Shown here: piece after piece, positions 20,955-29,672 of the stretch
Layout: each line of letters starts with the position of its first letter
Numbering within the stretch: position 1 is the first letter of the stretch
Assembly: GCA_963732865.1 (NCBI GenBank)
Contig: CAVTBC010000004.1
Span: 682,001 to 746,000, forward strand
DNA: 64,000 bases
From: JADLGL01 sp963732865
GTDB taxonomy: Bacteria; Pseudomonadota; Alphaproteobacteria; Rhizobiales; Kaistiaceae
Direction: 5' to 3'
Program-made: the position numbers and the translations under genes
The notes under the pieces: model-generated
Told to the model about the DNA's origin: nothing
The model's database searches: none
The model's input: the letters and a program-made list of their open reading frames with translations, nothing else

Positions 20955-21935
20955 ATGCCCACTGTCCAGCGCCTCCCATTTGATGCCTTCGTCGTGGCCG
21001 CCGCATTCATCGGCGAGGTCGCCGCCTTTGCCCTGGGCGACGGAACGGTCAGGCTGCTGAAGGGCAGCGCCGCGGATTCGGTCCGTGTGCATGAAGGCTC
21101 AGTGCTCACGGCCGTCGCCAGCCTCGACCGAAGGCAGCTCATCAGTGGCGGGGACGACGGGAAGGTCAGCGCCGTCGACGCCGCCGGCACGGTCTCGGTC
21201 CTGTCCGAGCGGCCGCGCAAATGGATCGATCAGGTTGCCGCCGGCCCGAGCGGCGCCATCGCCTTCGCGGTCGGCCGCGATGCCGTGGTGCGCCTGGCGA
21301 GCGGCGAGGAGAAGACCTTCACGCATGAGCGCAGCGTCACCGGCGTTGCCTTCGCACCCAAAGGCCTGCGCATCGCGGCCTCGCGCTACAACGGCGCATC
21401 GCTGTGGTGGGTCAATGGTGGGGCAGGCCCCACCGAGCTCGAGTGGAACGGGCCGCATATCGGCGTCACCTTCTCGCCTGATGGCCGTTTCCTGGTGACG
21501 ACGATGCAGGAGAACGCGATGCATGGCTGGCGTCTGCCTGAAGGCGGCGGCCACCTGCGCATGACCGGCTATCCGGCAAAGCCGCGCTCGTTTTCCTGGT
21601 CTGCGCGCGGGCGGTATCTCGCCACGTCGGGCGCCGACGCTGCGATCCTGTGGCCTTTTCATTTCAAGGACGGGCCGCAAGGCAAGCAGCCGCTGCAGCT
21701 AGGGGCGCGGGATGCGTTGGTAACCCGTGTTGCCTGCCACCCCAAGGATGAGGTCGTGGCGATCGGCTACCGCGACGGCGCGGTTGCTATCGGACCGTTC
21801 GATGCGGGGCAAGGCTCTTTGCTTCGCCAACCGGGCGACGGTCCGGTATCAGCCCTTGCGTGGGACATGGCCGGCCGACGCCTTGCCTTTGGAACCGAGC
21901 AAGGTGCCGCCGGGGTGTTCGATCTCGACGCCTGA
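20955..21935 (+). CDS. WD40-repeat protein downstream of the CobW gene
   Basis: 326 residues made mostly of WD-like beta-propeller repeats, for example LTAVASLDRRQLISGGDDGK, VTGVAFAPKGLRIAASRYNG, IGVTFSPDGRFLVTTMQENA and VSALAWDMAGRRLAFGTEQG. About seven blades can be counted. No signal peptide, so cytosolic. WD40 proteins next to CobW-type GTPases recur in alphaproteobacteria, suggesting a shared role in metal homeostasis, though the biochemical function is unknown to me. ATG 20955 is chosen; a 12-codon extension to 20919 is possible. The stop is three bases from the convergent stop at 21938. Confidence 0.85.
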   Translation: MPTVQRLPFDAFVVAAAFIGEVAAFALGDGTVRLLKGSAADSVRVHEGSVLTAVASLDRRQLISGGDDGKVSAVDAAGTVSVLSERPRKWIDQVAAGPSGAIAFAVGRDAVVRLASGEEKTFTHERSVTGVAFAPKGLRIAASRYNGASLWWVNGGAGPTELEWNGPHIGVTFSPDGRFLVTTMQENAMHGWRLPEGGGHLRMTGYPAKPRSFSWSARGRYLATSGADAAILWPFHFKDGPQGKQPLQLGARDALVTRVACHPKDEVVAIGYRDGAVAIGPFDAGQGSLLRQPGDGPVSALAWDMAGRRLAFGTEQGAAGVFDLDA

Positions 21936-21937
21936 GC

Positions 21938-22490
21938 CTAGAGGCAGGCCGCTAGCTGCGAATCGAGGTTCTGGATGCCCTCCGGGCGGCCGAGCAGCAC
22001 GGCCTGAACGCCGGCCTGAAAATCGTCGGCGGCGTAAATAACCTGCTTCACCTCGGAAGGCAGCGGACGAACCGCCCCCATCAGGCATATCGCTTTGGTG
22101 GCGCGATCGTCGTCTCCGAGGAGAGGATAGTATTCCACCACCCAGGCCACGATCTGCTCGCCCAGATACATGGTGTCGACGCATTCCTGCAGCCCCGGCA
22201 GAAAGGCGTTGAGCGTGTCGGGGTCCGCGGTCTGCAGTGCGTTCAGGCCGTCCTCGATGCCTCCGGCGTCCATGATCGTCTGCTTGGCCGATTTCAGGCA
22301 TCGCCACCACGCGGGGCACAATGCATCGCGCCCCATATTCCTGGACGACCGGCGAGAAATCGCTGCCGTAATCATAGAGCCAATTGTCGACAAGAACGGC
22401 GACCTGGTCATCGGTGACCTGGGCGAAGGCCGCCGTGGCCATGACGGTGCCGGCGAAGGTGGCGGCGAGGAACTTGCGAATTTGAGCCAA
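21938..22490 (-). CDS. Secreted hypothetical protein, one frameshift
   Basis: About 183 residues when two frames are joined. TTG 22490 (with CAGGAG upstream) opens a signal peptide, IRKFLAATFAGTVMATAAFA, then QVTDDQVAVLVDNWLYDYGS. Near 22300 the frame moves to KSAKQTIMDAGGIEDGLNAL, where an extra A in gcg-A-tgc is the simplest explanation. The mature part has three cysteines (ARC, QEC and the C-terminal AACL). The downstream frame also reads back to an out-of-frame ATG at 22495, but that version lacks a believable N-terminus. Periplasmic; function not recognised. Confidence 0.65.
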
Positions 22491-22646
22491 GACATGCTCC
22501 TGAGGCTGGACGAAGCTACGCGGAGCCGGTTCCCACTCAGTGCCGGTCAGTGCTCCCCGAAAGGCCGGCAAACGAGGAGATCGAGCTCCCTCCCTCGGTG
22601 ATTATAGGGGAAGATCGCTGGAAACGGGATTCCCCGAATGCGTGGC

Positions 22647-22991
22647 CTAGCGCACCAATACGTTACGAAACTGCCAGGGGTCGCTGTCGTCGATATCTTC
22701 CGGGAAGAGGCCGGGGCGATCGGTCAGCGGCGTCCAATCGGTGTAGTAGCCCTTGACCGGTCCGAGATAGGGCAGCTGGATCTCGAGGCAGCGGCGGAAG
22801 TCCATCTCATCGGCCTCGACGATGCCGCGGTTGGGGTTTTCCATCGCCCAGACCATGCCGGCGATGACCGCCGAGGTCACCTGCAGGCCGGTGGCGTTTT
22901 GGTAGGGGGCGAGCTCGCGAGTTTCCTCGATCGTGAGCTGCGATCCGAACCAATAGGCATTCCTGGCATGGCCGTAGAGAAGGACGCCGAG
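22647..22991 (-). pseudogene. hss: 3' remnant of homospermidine synthase
   Basis: The last ~115 codons of homospermidine synthase, which makes sym-homospermidine from putrescine. The match begins abruptly at LGVLLYGHARNAYW right after an in-frame TAA (22994-22992) and continues through LAPYQNATGLQVTSA and DWTPL to the conserved end FPEDIDDSDPWQFRNVLVR. Full-length enzymes have about 480 residues, so roughly 365 N-terminal residues with the NAD-binding domain are missing. Upstream DNA is unrelated: a decayed spermidine-synthase-like gene. In related genomes the order ornithine decarboxylase, GNAT, homospermidine synthase is common, and the first two are present upstream here. Confidence 0.9.
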
Positions 22992-23050
22992 TTAAGCGTG
23001 CAGTTTGACGCCGATCAACGTGATCTGACGGCCAAAGACAACGCTGAGGA

Positions 23051-23875
23051 CTACGATGCTGTAGCAGCAGCAATGAAGGGCGGCAGTACGAACGCCGCCT
23101 CCTGCACGGCCGGGGACCAGTAGCGGTCATGGAGCGACGGCGGCATGGCGTGTCTCGATTTCGCTACGTCCGGTCTTCGGAGTAAGGGATTGTTCGTGGC
23201 CCAGCCAATTGCCATGTGGCCGCCGACATAAGTTGGCACGGGCATGACGAAGCAGCTAACATCGTCGAAATGCTTCCGGAGACGAGCTTGGCCCGCCGTA
23301 AGTTCGTCCGCTTGCAGAAACGGCACACCACTTTGAAGTCACCATTACACCGCCGGGCGCTAGGCGAGTGGCACGTGGGGCGTAAAAGTCGTCGCTAACA
23401 TCGCGAGACCGTCCGACCGATTCGGCGAGTCGACGATGATGAAGTCATATTGTGGGTGACGAAGGCCGAATTGCGCGCCCGAGTGTCGACAACCAGGAAT
23501 CGGGAATGGCGAAGGCCGGTTTGGTGAATTCAGGATAGTATTCTTTGGCCAGATCGACGATAGTTGCGTCGAGTTCAACAATAGTGATTGCGGACGCGGG
23601 TATTGAAGCGCCGCCGAAGCAATGCCGCATTCGCCGCCGCCGAGATATGAATGGCGGAATGCCCAAGCGCATATTCGGGCAGCCATTTCTCATGAGCGTC
23701 CCAGAAACCGAGCTCGGCCGGTCTGCATTCCCTCGGAGGGAAGCCGGATCACCAGAGTGTTGATGAACATGCCGAAGGATTCGCCGGCCGTCATACGACA
23801 GACGAAAACCTTGCTTGTCGCGTTCGGCGAAGTGGATGCCCTTGCCGCCGAGGTTCTTTGGCAATCTTACCAATC
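23051..23875 (-). pseudogene. Decayed spermidine-synthase-like gene (multiple frameshifts)
   Basis: Pieces of an aminopropyltransferase/spermidine-synthase-like protein appear in order but in different frames: SFGMFINTLVIRLPSEGMQT, WDAHEKWLPEYALGHSAI, the SAM-site motif YLGGGECGIASAALQY, ITIVELDATIVDLAKEYYPE, YDFIIVDSPNRSDG, and the C-terminal FVMPVPTYVGGHMAIGWATN with DRYWSPAVQEAAFVLP. At least four frame changes are needed in about 800 bases. The final piece ends at TAG 23051, only about 60 bases before the homospermidine synthase remnant. With speD upstream on the same strand this looks like an acquired spermidine pathway that is damaged or badly sequenced. Confidence 0.75.
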
Positions 23876-25225
23876 CAAATAAGAAGCGCTCGACCAACAT
23901 AGTAAAGTGTAAAAATAGCAGTGACGCCAAGTCCAACAGCAGAAGCCCTCAGACCGTACCGAGTAAGTTGCTCGATGTTATCTTGAGTGACCTGAATTTC
24001 CCAAAATCCAAGCAAAAACGGTTGTGAATCCGCGTGTATACCAACAAATAGACCGGCAACGGCAACCAAAGAAGCAAACCATCCCCAAAATGCAAGTATC
24101 AGAAAAATCCGATTGCTCCACCATGCGGCTCGTTGTGCATTCAGTGACTGAAAGTCTTCCGCTATATTTTCATATCTGTCGAGCTCCTTCTCGACCTGGT
24201 CGCGACGCGTCAATATTCCCCTTTGGTCTATAATATCCTGATATATCGTCAATACATATTTGTAGCGAAAGAGATTTGGAATAAATGGCCGGAGAAATCC
24301 AGAGAATATTGAATATCGTTGTAGCAGTTCCTTCTTTGCAGATCTGTATGGACTTGCTTCAATCAGAAGTCCCCGGCTTAAGATTCGATAACACTTCTTC
24401 CGCCCGATCCAGGAGATATTCGTTGTATATTGCCACAATTGAAATGAGGAAAAGATATGGATCGCCCCCCATGAGCCTTCGACGGTCGTCGCGGCCGGGA
24501 CTTGAACGAAGAAAATGGCCGAGCTCGCATTTACGAAGTAATTATCGCTGCCAATAACAAGTGGTGATGCTTGAGAATCGGGAAGCTCACTGTTGTCCTG
24601 GTTTTTGAAGTCGATGATGTTTTGTGCTAGACCGGCGACAGCTAGGTGCAGTGGATCTTCTTCATTTGGCTCTACTTGGCCGGTGACAATCTTGCTGACT
24701 TGGTTGAGCTTGGAGAAGTTTGCTATTTCGCAGGTGGCGGATTTCAGGTCGCCATACTGGAATTTTGCGATTTCGGCGGCGAGGTCTCTGCGGTTGGTCT
24801 TTCCCCGGGCTTTTTGAAGTGGGGCGATAATTCCGGCGAAAACGTTGGCCGAGCGGGTCTGCTCGGATGCGTGCTCTTTCAGTCGCGAATGAGCCAGTGT
24901 CGCAGGCCATGGTTGACGAACTCGTCTAGCTCCGGGTCGTCGCCTGATGGCGAAAGAAAATTGGCAAACGTTGTGAGATCGGCCGATCGACGCGCCGCGC
25001 CAAGTCGAGAAGACTAAGTATGATTTCGGGCTTCCCGGCAGATTTTCACGACTGCCCTGACGAGGATCGGTCTCGACTTGGAAGAAGGATGGTGAGAGAA
25101 TATGACAAATGGCCCGTTCGGAAGAAGGCCGTCGTGTCGACGAATTCGCATCGCAGTTCGACTGTTTCTGATGTTTGGCCGGGGTTGCCGGAGAGTTGGA
25201 TCTCGATCAGCTTTCCCTCAGACAT
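23791..25225 (-). pseudogene. Broken A+T-rich gene for a two-TM membrane protein
   Basis: From ATG 25225 the frame reads SEGKLIEIQLSGNPGQTSET and RCEFVDTTAFFRTGHLSYSL, breaks near 25085, and after one or more shifts (one well-formed piece is DDPELDEFVNHGLRHWLIRD) continues through KTNRRDLAAEIAKFQYGD and SPLVIGSDNYFVNASSAIFF. The C-terminal third has a probable coiled coil (EKELDRYENIAEDF) and two membrane helices (near 24090 and 23900). Only the layout, soluble part then coiled coil then two C-terminal helices, recalls CorA-like proteins. I recognise no family. The DNA is much more A+T-rich than its surroundings (24241-24300 has 21 G+C in 60), pointing to transfer. Confidence 0.5.
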
Positions 25226-25392
25226 CGTTTTGATAGTCCGAGGGAACTGAACTAGTAAGGGAGGGTTGCCGTTTGTTGCGAGATCGTGAGGTTCCCTGGG
25301 AGCCACGCGGCGGCAACACCCGGTAGCCTGCGTGTTCCCTCCTCGGTGCGAGTTATGTCGCCGAAGAAGTATCAAAGGGACCACAAAGCGCC

Positions 25393-25578
25393 CTAGTTCG
25401 GGATGTGCTGGGCCAGTCGCTCCGGATCGAGGAGCTCCATGTGACGGTCCGCGATCGACGAAATGGCGGCCTTGCTCCACTCGACCTCACGAAGAAAGAA
25501 GAAGCGGACCGATACGTCGTTGGCGCTTCCAATCGAACCGACATCGGCAGTCGTTTCTTTGTCTGGGTTCTCCGACAA
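25393..25578 (-). CDS. Small hypothetical protein, 61 residues
   Basis: A 61-codon frame from TTG 25578, preceded by a GGGGGG run, giving a hydrophilic peptide that contains DVSVRFFFLREVEWSKAAIS and ends LLDPERLAQHIPN. The amino-acid balance looks like a real protein rather than a G+C-driven shadow, but no family is recognised. It lies between speD and the broken membrane gene on the same strand, so it is probably part of the same acquired block, or the end of another degraded gene. Confidence 0.3.
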   Translation of the reverse strand: MSENPDKETTADVGSIGSANDVSVRFFFLREVEWSKAAISSIADRHMELLDPERLAQHIPN

Positions 25579-25618
25579 GTTACCCCCCCGATGATCGCGT
25601 CATCCCAAGGTAGGTATT

Positions 25619-25990
25619 CTATGGCGAAACGCGAGATGCCGAAAGCTGTCGCCACGATTGCATCTGACGTGGGGTTTCATAGGTGCCCTCTCCGCGCAAT
25701 AGATCGATAACGTTCACACATTCTGGTTCAAACGCGTCGCGGAACACAGGTAGGCACGCCAGTGGATTTGCCTTGCCGCACATGAAGACATCCAGCGCAG
25801 CGTACCCGTTTTCTGGCCACGTGTGGATTGAGATATGACTTTCGGCGAGAACTGCGCCGCCCGATACGCCTCCATTGGGTTCGAAATGATGCAAATGTAT
25901 GTGCAGAAGGGTCGCGCCGGCGACGTCCACGGCTTGTTTCAATGCGCCTTCAATGTGTACAATGTCGTCGAGGTGATGTGCGTCGTACAA
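25619..25990 (-). CDS. speD: S-adenosylmethionine decarboxylase proenzyme (SpeD), N-terminus uncertain
   Basis: Makes decarboxylated SAM, the aminopropyl donor for spermidine. The autocleavage region is intact as AESHISIHTWPE, where the Ser after Glu becomes the pyruvoyl cofactor, preceded by HHFEPNGGVSGGAV and followed by GYAALDVFMCG. The listed start is TTG 25990, but coding similarity continues upstream to about 26065 (RNGVRCAGSHLLIDLYDAHH), with no ATG, GTG or TTG before an in-frame TGA. The 5' end may therefore be truncated or frameshifted. It lies just downstream of the GNAT gene, where homospermidine synthase would be expected. Confidence 0.82.
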   Translation of the reverse strand: MYDAHHLDDIVHIEGALKQAVDVAGATLLHIHLHHFEPNGGVSGGAVLAESHISIHTWPENGYAALDVFMCGKANPLACLPVFRDAFEPECVNVIDLLRGEGTYETPRQMQSWRQLSASRVSP

Positions 25991-26254
25991 ATCAATGAGT
26001 AGGTGGCTTCCCGCGCACCGAACTCCGTTGCGGTCGATGAAATGATCGTCGTGAGTTCCGGTGACGAAGTGCGCGCGAGGGCATCACGTCTTAGGCCTTA
26101 TGTGCGACCCGGCATTGATGATCACGTCCATTCGGTCCTACTAGCTGAGCAAGTAAGCGTTTAGGGACAGGTTTTCTCGATCGCATCGAAGCGATTGGCC
26201 CCTGCTCGGCGGCATGTCCTTGGCGACCGGCGACGACAAAACCCGCGGCTCCGG

Positions 26255-26707
26255 CTAGCGCGCCGAGCGCAGTTCCAGCGCAACGAAGCGCGCGGGATCG
26301 ACCGGCGCCGGCATGACGAGGTTCTGCGTCAGCCCGGCGTCGAAGCCGAAGCGCGCGTAGTAGGGCGCATCGCCGACGAGGATGATGGCGCCATGGCCGA
26401 GCGATGCGGCGCGCGTGATCGCGCGGCGCATCAGACGCGAGCCGATGCCGCGGCCCTGCGTTTCCGGCGCCACGGCGAGCGGGCCGAGGAGCAGGGCAGG
26501 ACGATCGCCGGCGACGACGTCCCACAGCCGCACGGTGCCGAGGATGGCGCCGCGCTCACGGGCAACGAAGGAGAGGCCGTCCGCGGCCGGTCGGCCGTCA
26601 CGCAGAAGCTGCGACGGCTTGAGGAAACGCTCGTATCCCATGGTGCGGTCGAGCAGCGCTTCGCGCGCGTGCCAATCACCAGGGCGTTCGATGTCGATCG
26701 TAATCAT
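26255..26707 (-). CDS. GNAT-family N-acetyltransferase, C-terminal frameshift
   Basis: 150-residue acetyl-CoA-dependent acyltransferase. The acetyl-CoA-binding motif A is clear in LAVAPETQGRGIGSRLM near residue 75, followed by RAASLGHGAIILVGDAPYYA and RFGFDAG. The listed frame stops at TAG right after VALELRSAR. In another frame the DNA continues GALAGAAGFVVAGRQGH, the kind of tail expected here, so one base is probably missing near 26270. It lies 130 bases downstream of ornithine decarboxylase on the same strand, a conserved position in alphaproteobacterial polyamine operons. The acceptor, perhaps a polyamine, is not known. Confidence 0.87.
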   Translation of the reverse strand: MITIDIERPGDWHAREALLDRTMGYERFLKPSQLLRDGRPAADGLSFVARERGAILGTVRLWDVVAGDRPALLLGPLAVAPETQGRGIGSRLMRRAITRAASLGHGAIILVGDAPYYARFGFDAGLTQNLVMPAPVDPARFVALELRSAR

Positions 26708-26834
26708 GGCATTGCTCCAACCGGGGACGCCGGTCGATGCTCCCGCCGCCCGCGGAAGCGGGTCGTTGGGATGACGTTGAAAATGGTCCCCGCTTTCGCG
26801 GGGACGAACGGTTCGGGAAATCCGGCAGTCCCGC

Positions 26835-27965
26835 CTAGATCACGATCGATCGGAGCGGGGCGAAGCCGTTGAAGCCGACTGACGAGTACATCGAGGTGTA
26901 TGCCCCGGTGCCTTCGATCAGCAATTCGTCACCGATGGTCAGCGACAGCGGCAGATCGTACTTGTTCTTCTCGTACAGCACGTCAGCCGAATCGCAGGTC
27001 GGGCCGGCGATGATGCACGGCGAAGCCGGGCCGCCGTCGCGCGGCGTCGAGATCGGGTAGCGGATCGCTTCGTCGATCGTCTCGGCGAGGCCGTGGAACT
27101 TGCCGACATCGAGATAGACCCAGCGGGTGTCCTCGTCCTTCTCCTTCTTGGAGATGAGGACAATCTCGGTCTTGATGATGCCGGCATTGCCGACCATGCC
27201 GCGGCCGGGCTCGATGATCGTCTCGGGCAGGCGGTTGCCGAAATGTCGTCGGAGAGAGCCCCCGATCGCCATGGCGTAGTTCTGCACCGCCGGGATGTCC
27301 TTGAGATAGCGGGTCGGGAAACCACCGCCGAGATTGACGAGGCGGAGGTTGATGCCGCGATCGGCCAGCGTGCGGAACACGACCGCCGCCGCCTCAAGGG
27401 CGCCGTCCCAGGAATCGACATCCGGCTGCTGCGAGCCGACATGGAACGACACGCCATGGGCGACGAGGCCCGAGCGATGCGCATATTCCAGCACGTCGAT
27501 GGCCATGTCAGGGGCGCAGCCGAACTTGCGCGACAGCGGCCATTCCGCCGTCCCCGAATCATAGAGGATGCGGCAGAAGACCTTCGAGCCGGGGGCGACG
27601 CGGGCGATCTTCTCGACCTCCTCGTCGCAATCGACCGCGAACAGGCGTACGCCAAGCCGATAGGCGTGGGCGACGTCCCGCTCCTTCTTGATCGTGTTGC
27701 CGTAGGAAATCCGGTCGGGCGTGGCGCCCGTCGCCAGGACGGCCTCGATCTCGTTGGGCGAGGCGCAGTCGAAGCTTGAGCCAAGCTCGGCCAACGCGTT
27801 CAGAATCTCCGGCGCCGGGTTCGCCTTCACCGCGTAGAAGACACGGGTGTCCGGCATCGCCTGCGCGAAGGTGCGGTAGTTCTCACGAACGACGTCGAGA
27901 TCGACGACGAGGCACGGACCATCCAGGGCGGTGGTGCGCAGGAATTCACGAATGCGATCGGTCAT
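26835..27965 (-). CDS. odc: Ornithine decarboxylase (fold III, PLP)
   Basis: 376-residue PLP enzyme of the alanine-racemase-like fold that makes putrescine from ornithine; some relatives also accept lysine. The PLP lysine is in VFYAVKANPAPE near residue 50, the phosphate-binding loop in LVNLGGGFP, EPGRGMVG near residue 255, and the catalytic cysteine in AGPTCDSADVL near residue 320. ATG 27965 has GGAGGG upstream; a GTG/ATG extension to 28013 lacks support. First gene of the polyamine operon, with a 570-base region upstream holding a likely structured leader. Confidence 0.95.
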   Translation of the reverse strand: MTDRIREFLRTTALDGPCLVVDLDVVRENYRTFAQAMPDTRVFYAVKANPAPEILNALAELGSSFDCASPNEIEAVLATGATPDRISYGNTIKKERDVAHAYRLGVRLFAVDCDEEVEKIARVAPGSKVFCRILYDSGTAEWPLSRKFGCAPDMAIDVLEYAHRSGLVAHGVSFHVGSQQPDVDSWDGALEAAAVVFRTLADRGINLRLVNLGGGFPTRYLKDIPAVQNYAMAIGGSLRRHFGNRLPETIIEPGRGMVGNAGIIKTEIVLISKKEKDEDTRWVYLDVGKFHGLAETIDEAIRYPISTPRDGGPASPCIIAGPTCDSADVLYEKNKYDLPLSLTIGDELLIEGTGAYTSMYSSVGFNGFAPLRSIVI

Positions 27966-28290
27966 AGGTGTGACCCTCCAAGCGACGTGGAACTCATCGG
28001 TTGCGGTCGTCACCCCCGCCGCTATGGAGACGGCGTTCAGGCGATTCGTGCACCGATTTGCCGGCTCATCACCGGCTTGTTCAGCTGGCGGTTTGGCAAA
28101 GCGGACAGGGCTGTCCGATCTGTCTTCCGCCGCCGTCGCTTGGATCGAGAAGCCTCGAACCGCACGCCCGGCAAAGATGTAGTGCCTCTTCAGTAACCCC
28201 GGCCTTTGGAGAGCCGGCAGAGACTAAAAAAGCCCGCTACGTCGTTGCTTTAAGCCGCGTCCTTCGAAGCAATCCGGGTTGATCCCGGTT
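27966..28290 (-). promoter_or_regulatory. Leader of the ornithine decarboxylase gene, possible speF-type RNA element
   Basis: The DNA upstream of odc (minus strand) looks structured. Reading toward odc there is a T6 tract (28231-28226), then a hairpin CCGGCT/GGCCGG with loop CTCCAAA (28217-28199), then a purine-rich ACTGAAGAGGCACTACATC segment. A structured speF leader is known upstream of ornithine decarboxylase genes in alphaproteobacteria, and position and gene fit, but I have not aligned it to that family. An in-frame open stretch (28236-28081) without a start codon encodes a two-knuckle zinc-ribbon-like peptide. The further upstream part, 28291-28534, shows nothing I can name. Confidence 0.4.
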
Positions 28291-28534
28291 GTTCGCCCTC
28301 GGACGTTCGATCGGCCACAGGCACGTGCGAATTTGGGCAGCGCGCATATACGCGTGTTCGTGGATGGATTCAAGAGATTCACGCAGGTCTTCATGCAAAT
28401 CGACCCGCCGGGTTTCCGACGTGCCAGTTGCTACCTTTTTGCCTACGGGTCAGCGCCGCGGCGAGGCTACATTCCCAGCCTGACGATGCGGCCGCTCACC
28501 GCGATATCGACGGTGCCGGCGGCCTCGACAAGGT

Positions 28535-29552
28535 TCATGACGTGTTCGAGCGTTGGCTGACGTCTCCGGGGTCGGCAACGCTTGCCGCGTCCGACGCGGA
28601 AATTCGAAACCAGACGCCACTGCTGACAATATGCATCACGCCACTGCGCCCCTGAACCAGCTTGGCGCCGGTGCGAAGCAGGGGATCAAAGCGGAATTCC
28701 GCCGAGCTCACGACTGCTATCCCCCTCGAGCTTCGCGACAGCTATCCGATTTGCATCCTCGCGACAGAAGCCGGCGAATATTACGACTTCGTCCGCAACG
28801 GCTATCGCCTCGGCCGCGGCGACGTCGTTGGCCCAGAGGGCGACTGTTCCCTTTTCGACTCGCGCGATTGGGAAGTCAGCGTAATAGCAAGCCCACAGGA
28901 TGGTGTCGCAAAGGGTCATGGCATAGCAGTCGTCCACGTGAAACCGGGAGCGTCCTGGATAGCTCTTGCTCAAGGCCTTTTCGTTGAACGACCAGAGCAC
29001 CGCTCCATCTCGGTCGAACTGAACAATGCCACCAGTTGATACCTTCCAATCGCCGTCCTTGTTTCGACCACCGAACACGCCTTCATCAAAATAGCCGACC
29101 CAAATGGTCCCATCGGGGGCGCAGCAAATGTGTTCGATTGCGTCGCCGAGGTGGACACCAATGGAGGGGGTTCCATCTTCCGCGAAGAAACGTGCATTTG
29201 GTTCATCGTCTTTGGCGCGGCTGGCCACGACAAGCCAATCGCCGTCCGGTGTACGATCGACCTTCGGAAACAACCCCGGCGGGACATAGATCGCCTTCGA
29301 CTCCGTCTCACCGTCGAAGGTCGACAATCGGATATCGCCGTCCCAAAGGTTGGGCTGAGGCGGGGATTCTCCGCCGTTTGTCGCCGCATCGATAAGGGCC
29401 TGCCGCCAGCGCGACCACTCCGCATGGACATCAACACGCGTGCGGACGAGCGCCAGTTTCCCGTCCATCAGTGCAGTGTAGCCATAGTCGAACCAGCCGG
29501 CTGGCGGTGCTGGCAAGGCCACTGGATTGGCGATGGAGGCAGGATCGACCAT
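28535..29552 (-). CDS. Beta-propeller-like hypothetical protein, one frameshift
   Basis: About 338 residues when joined. Repeats such as GDWLVVASRAKDDEPNARFF, IEHICCAPDGTIWVGYFDEG and GIVQFDRDGAVLWSFNEKAL suggest a propeller similar to SMP-30-like proteins, though no catalytic motif is certain. The first frame stops at TGA 28686 after RELGGIPL. One base over, the strand continues AEFRFDPLLRTGAKLVQGRS and GVMHIVSSGVWFRISASDAA to a stop at 28537-28535, an obvious continuation, so there is a frameshift near 28700. ATG 29552 is taken as the start; a 31-codon extension is possible. No signal peptide. Confidence 0.6.
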
Positions 29553-29672
29553 GGCGCGAGTGTGGCAACACGAAGGGGCGCTGCGCAAGGCGCGGGAGGA
29601 ACTGGCGACGCCACTTTGCCGCTGCGGAACCGGGGTGGTCACCAATTTCGGATCGTTCTAATCTCCGGCCGA

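Noticed and set aside
23000..26100. Insertion sequence or integrase carrying the polyamine block
   Set aside because: No transposase, integrase, terminal inverted repeats or target duplication could be seen at the junctions.
29130..29672. Long N-terminal extension of ferrochelatase
   Set aside because: Antisense to the propeller-like gene on the other strand and unrelated to ferrochelatase; the match begins after ATG 29673.
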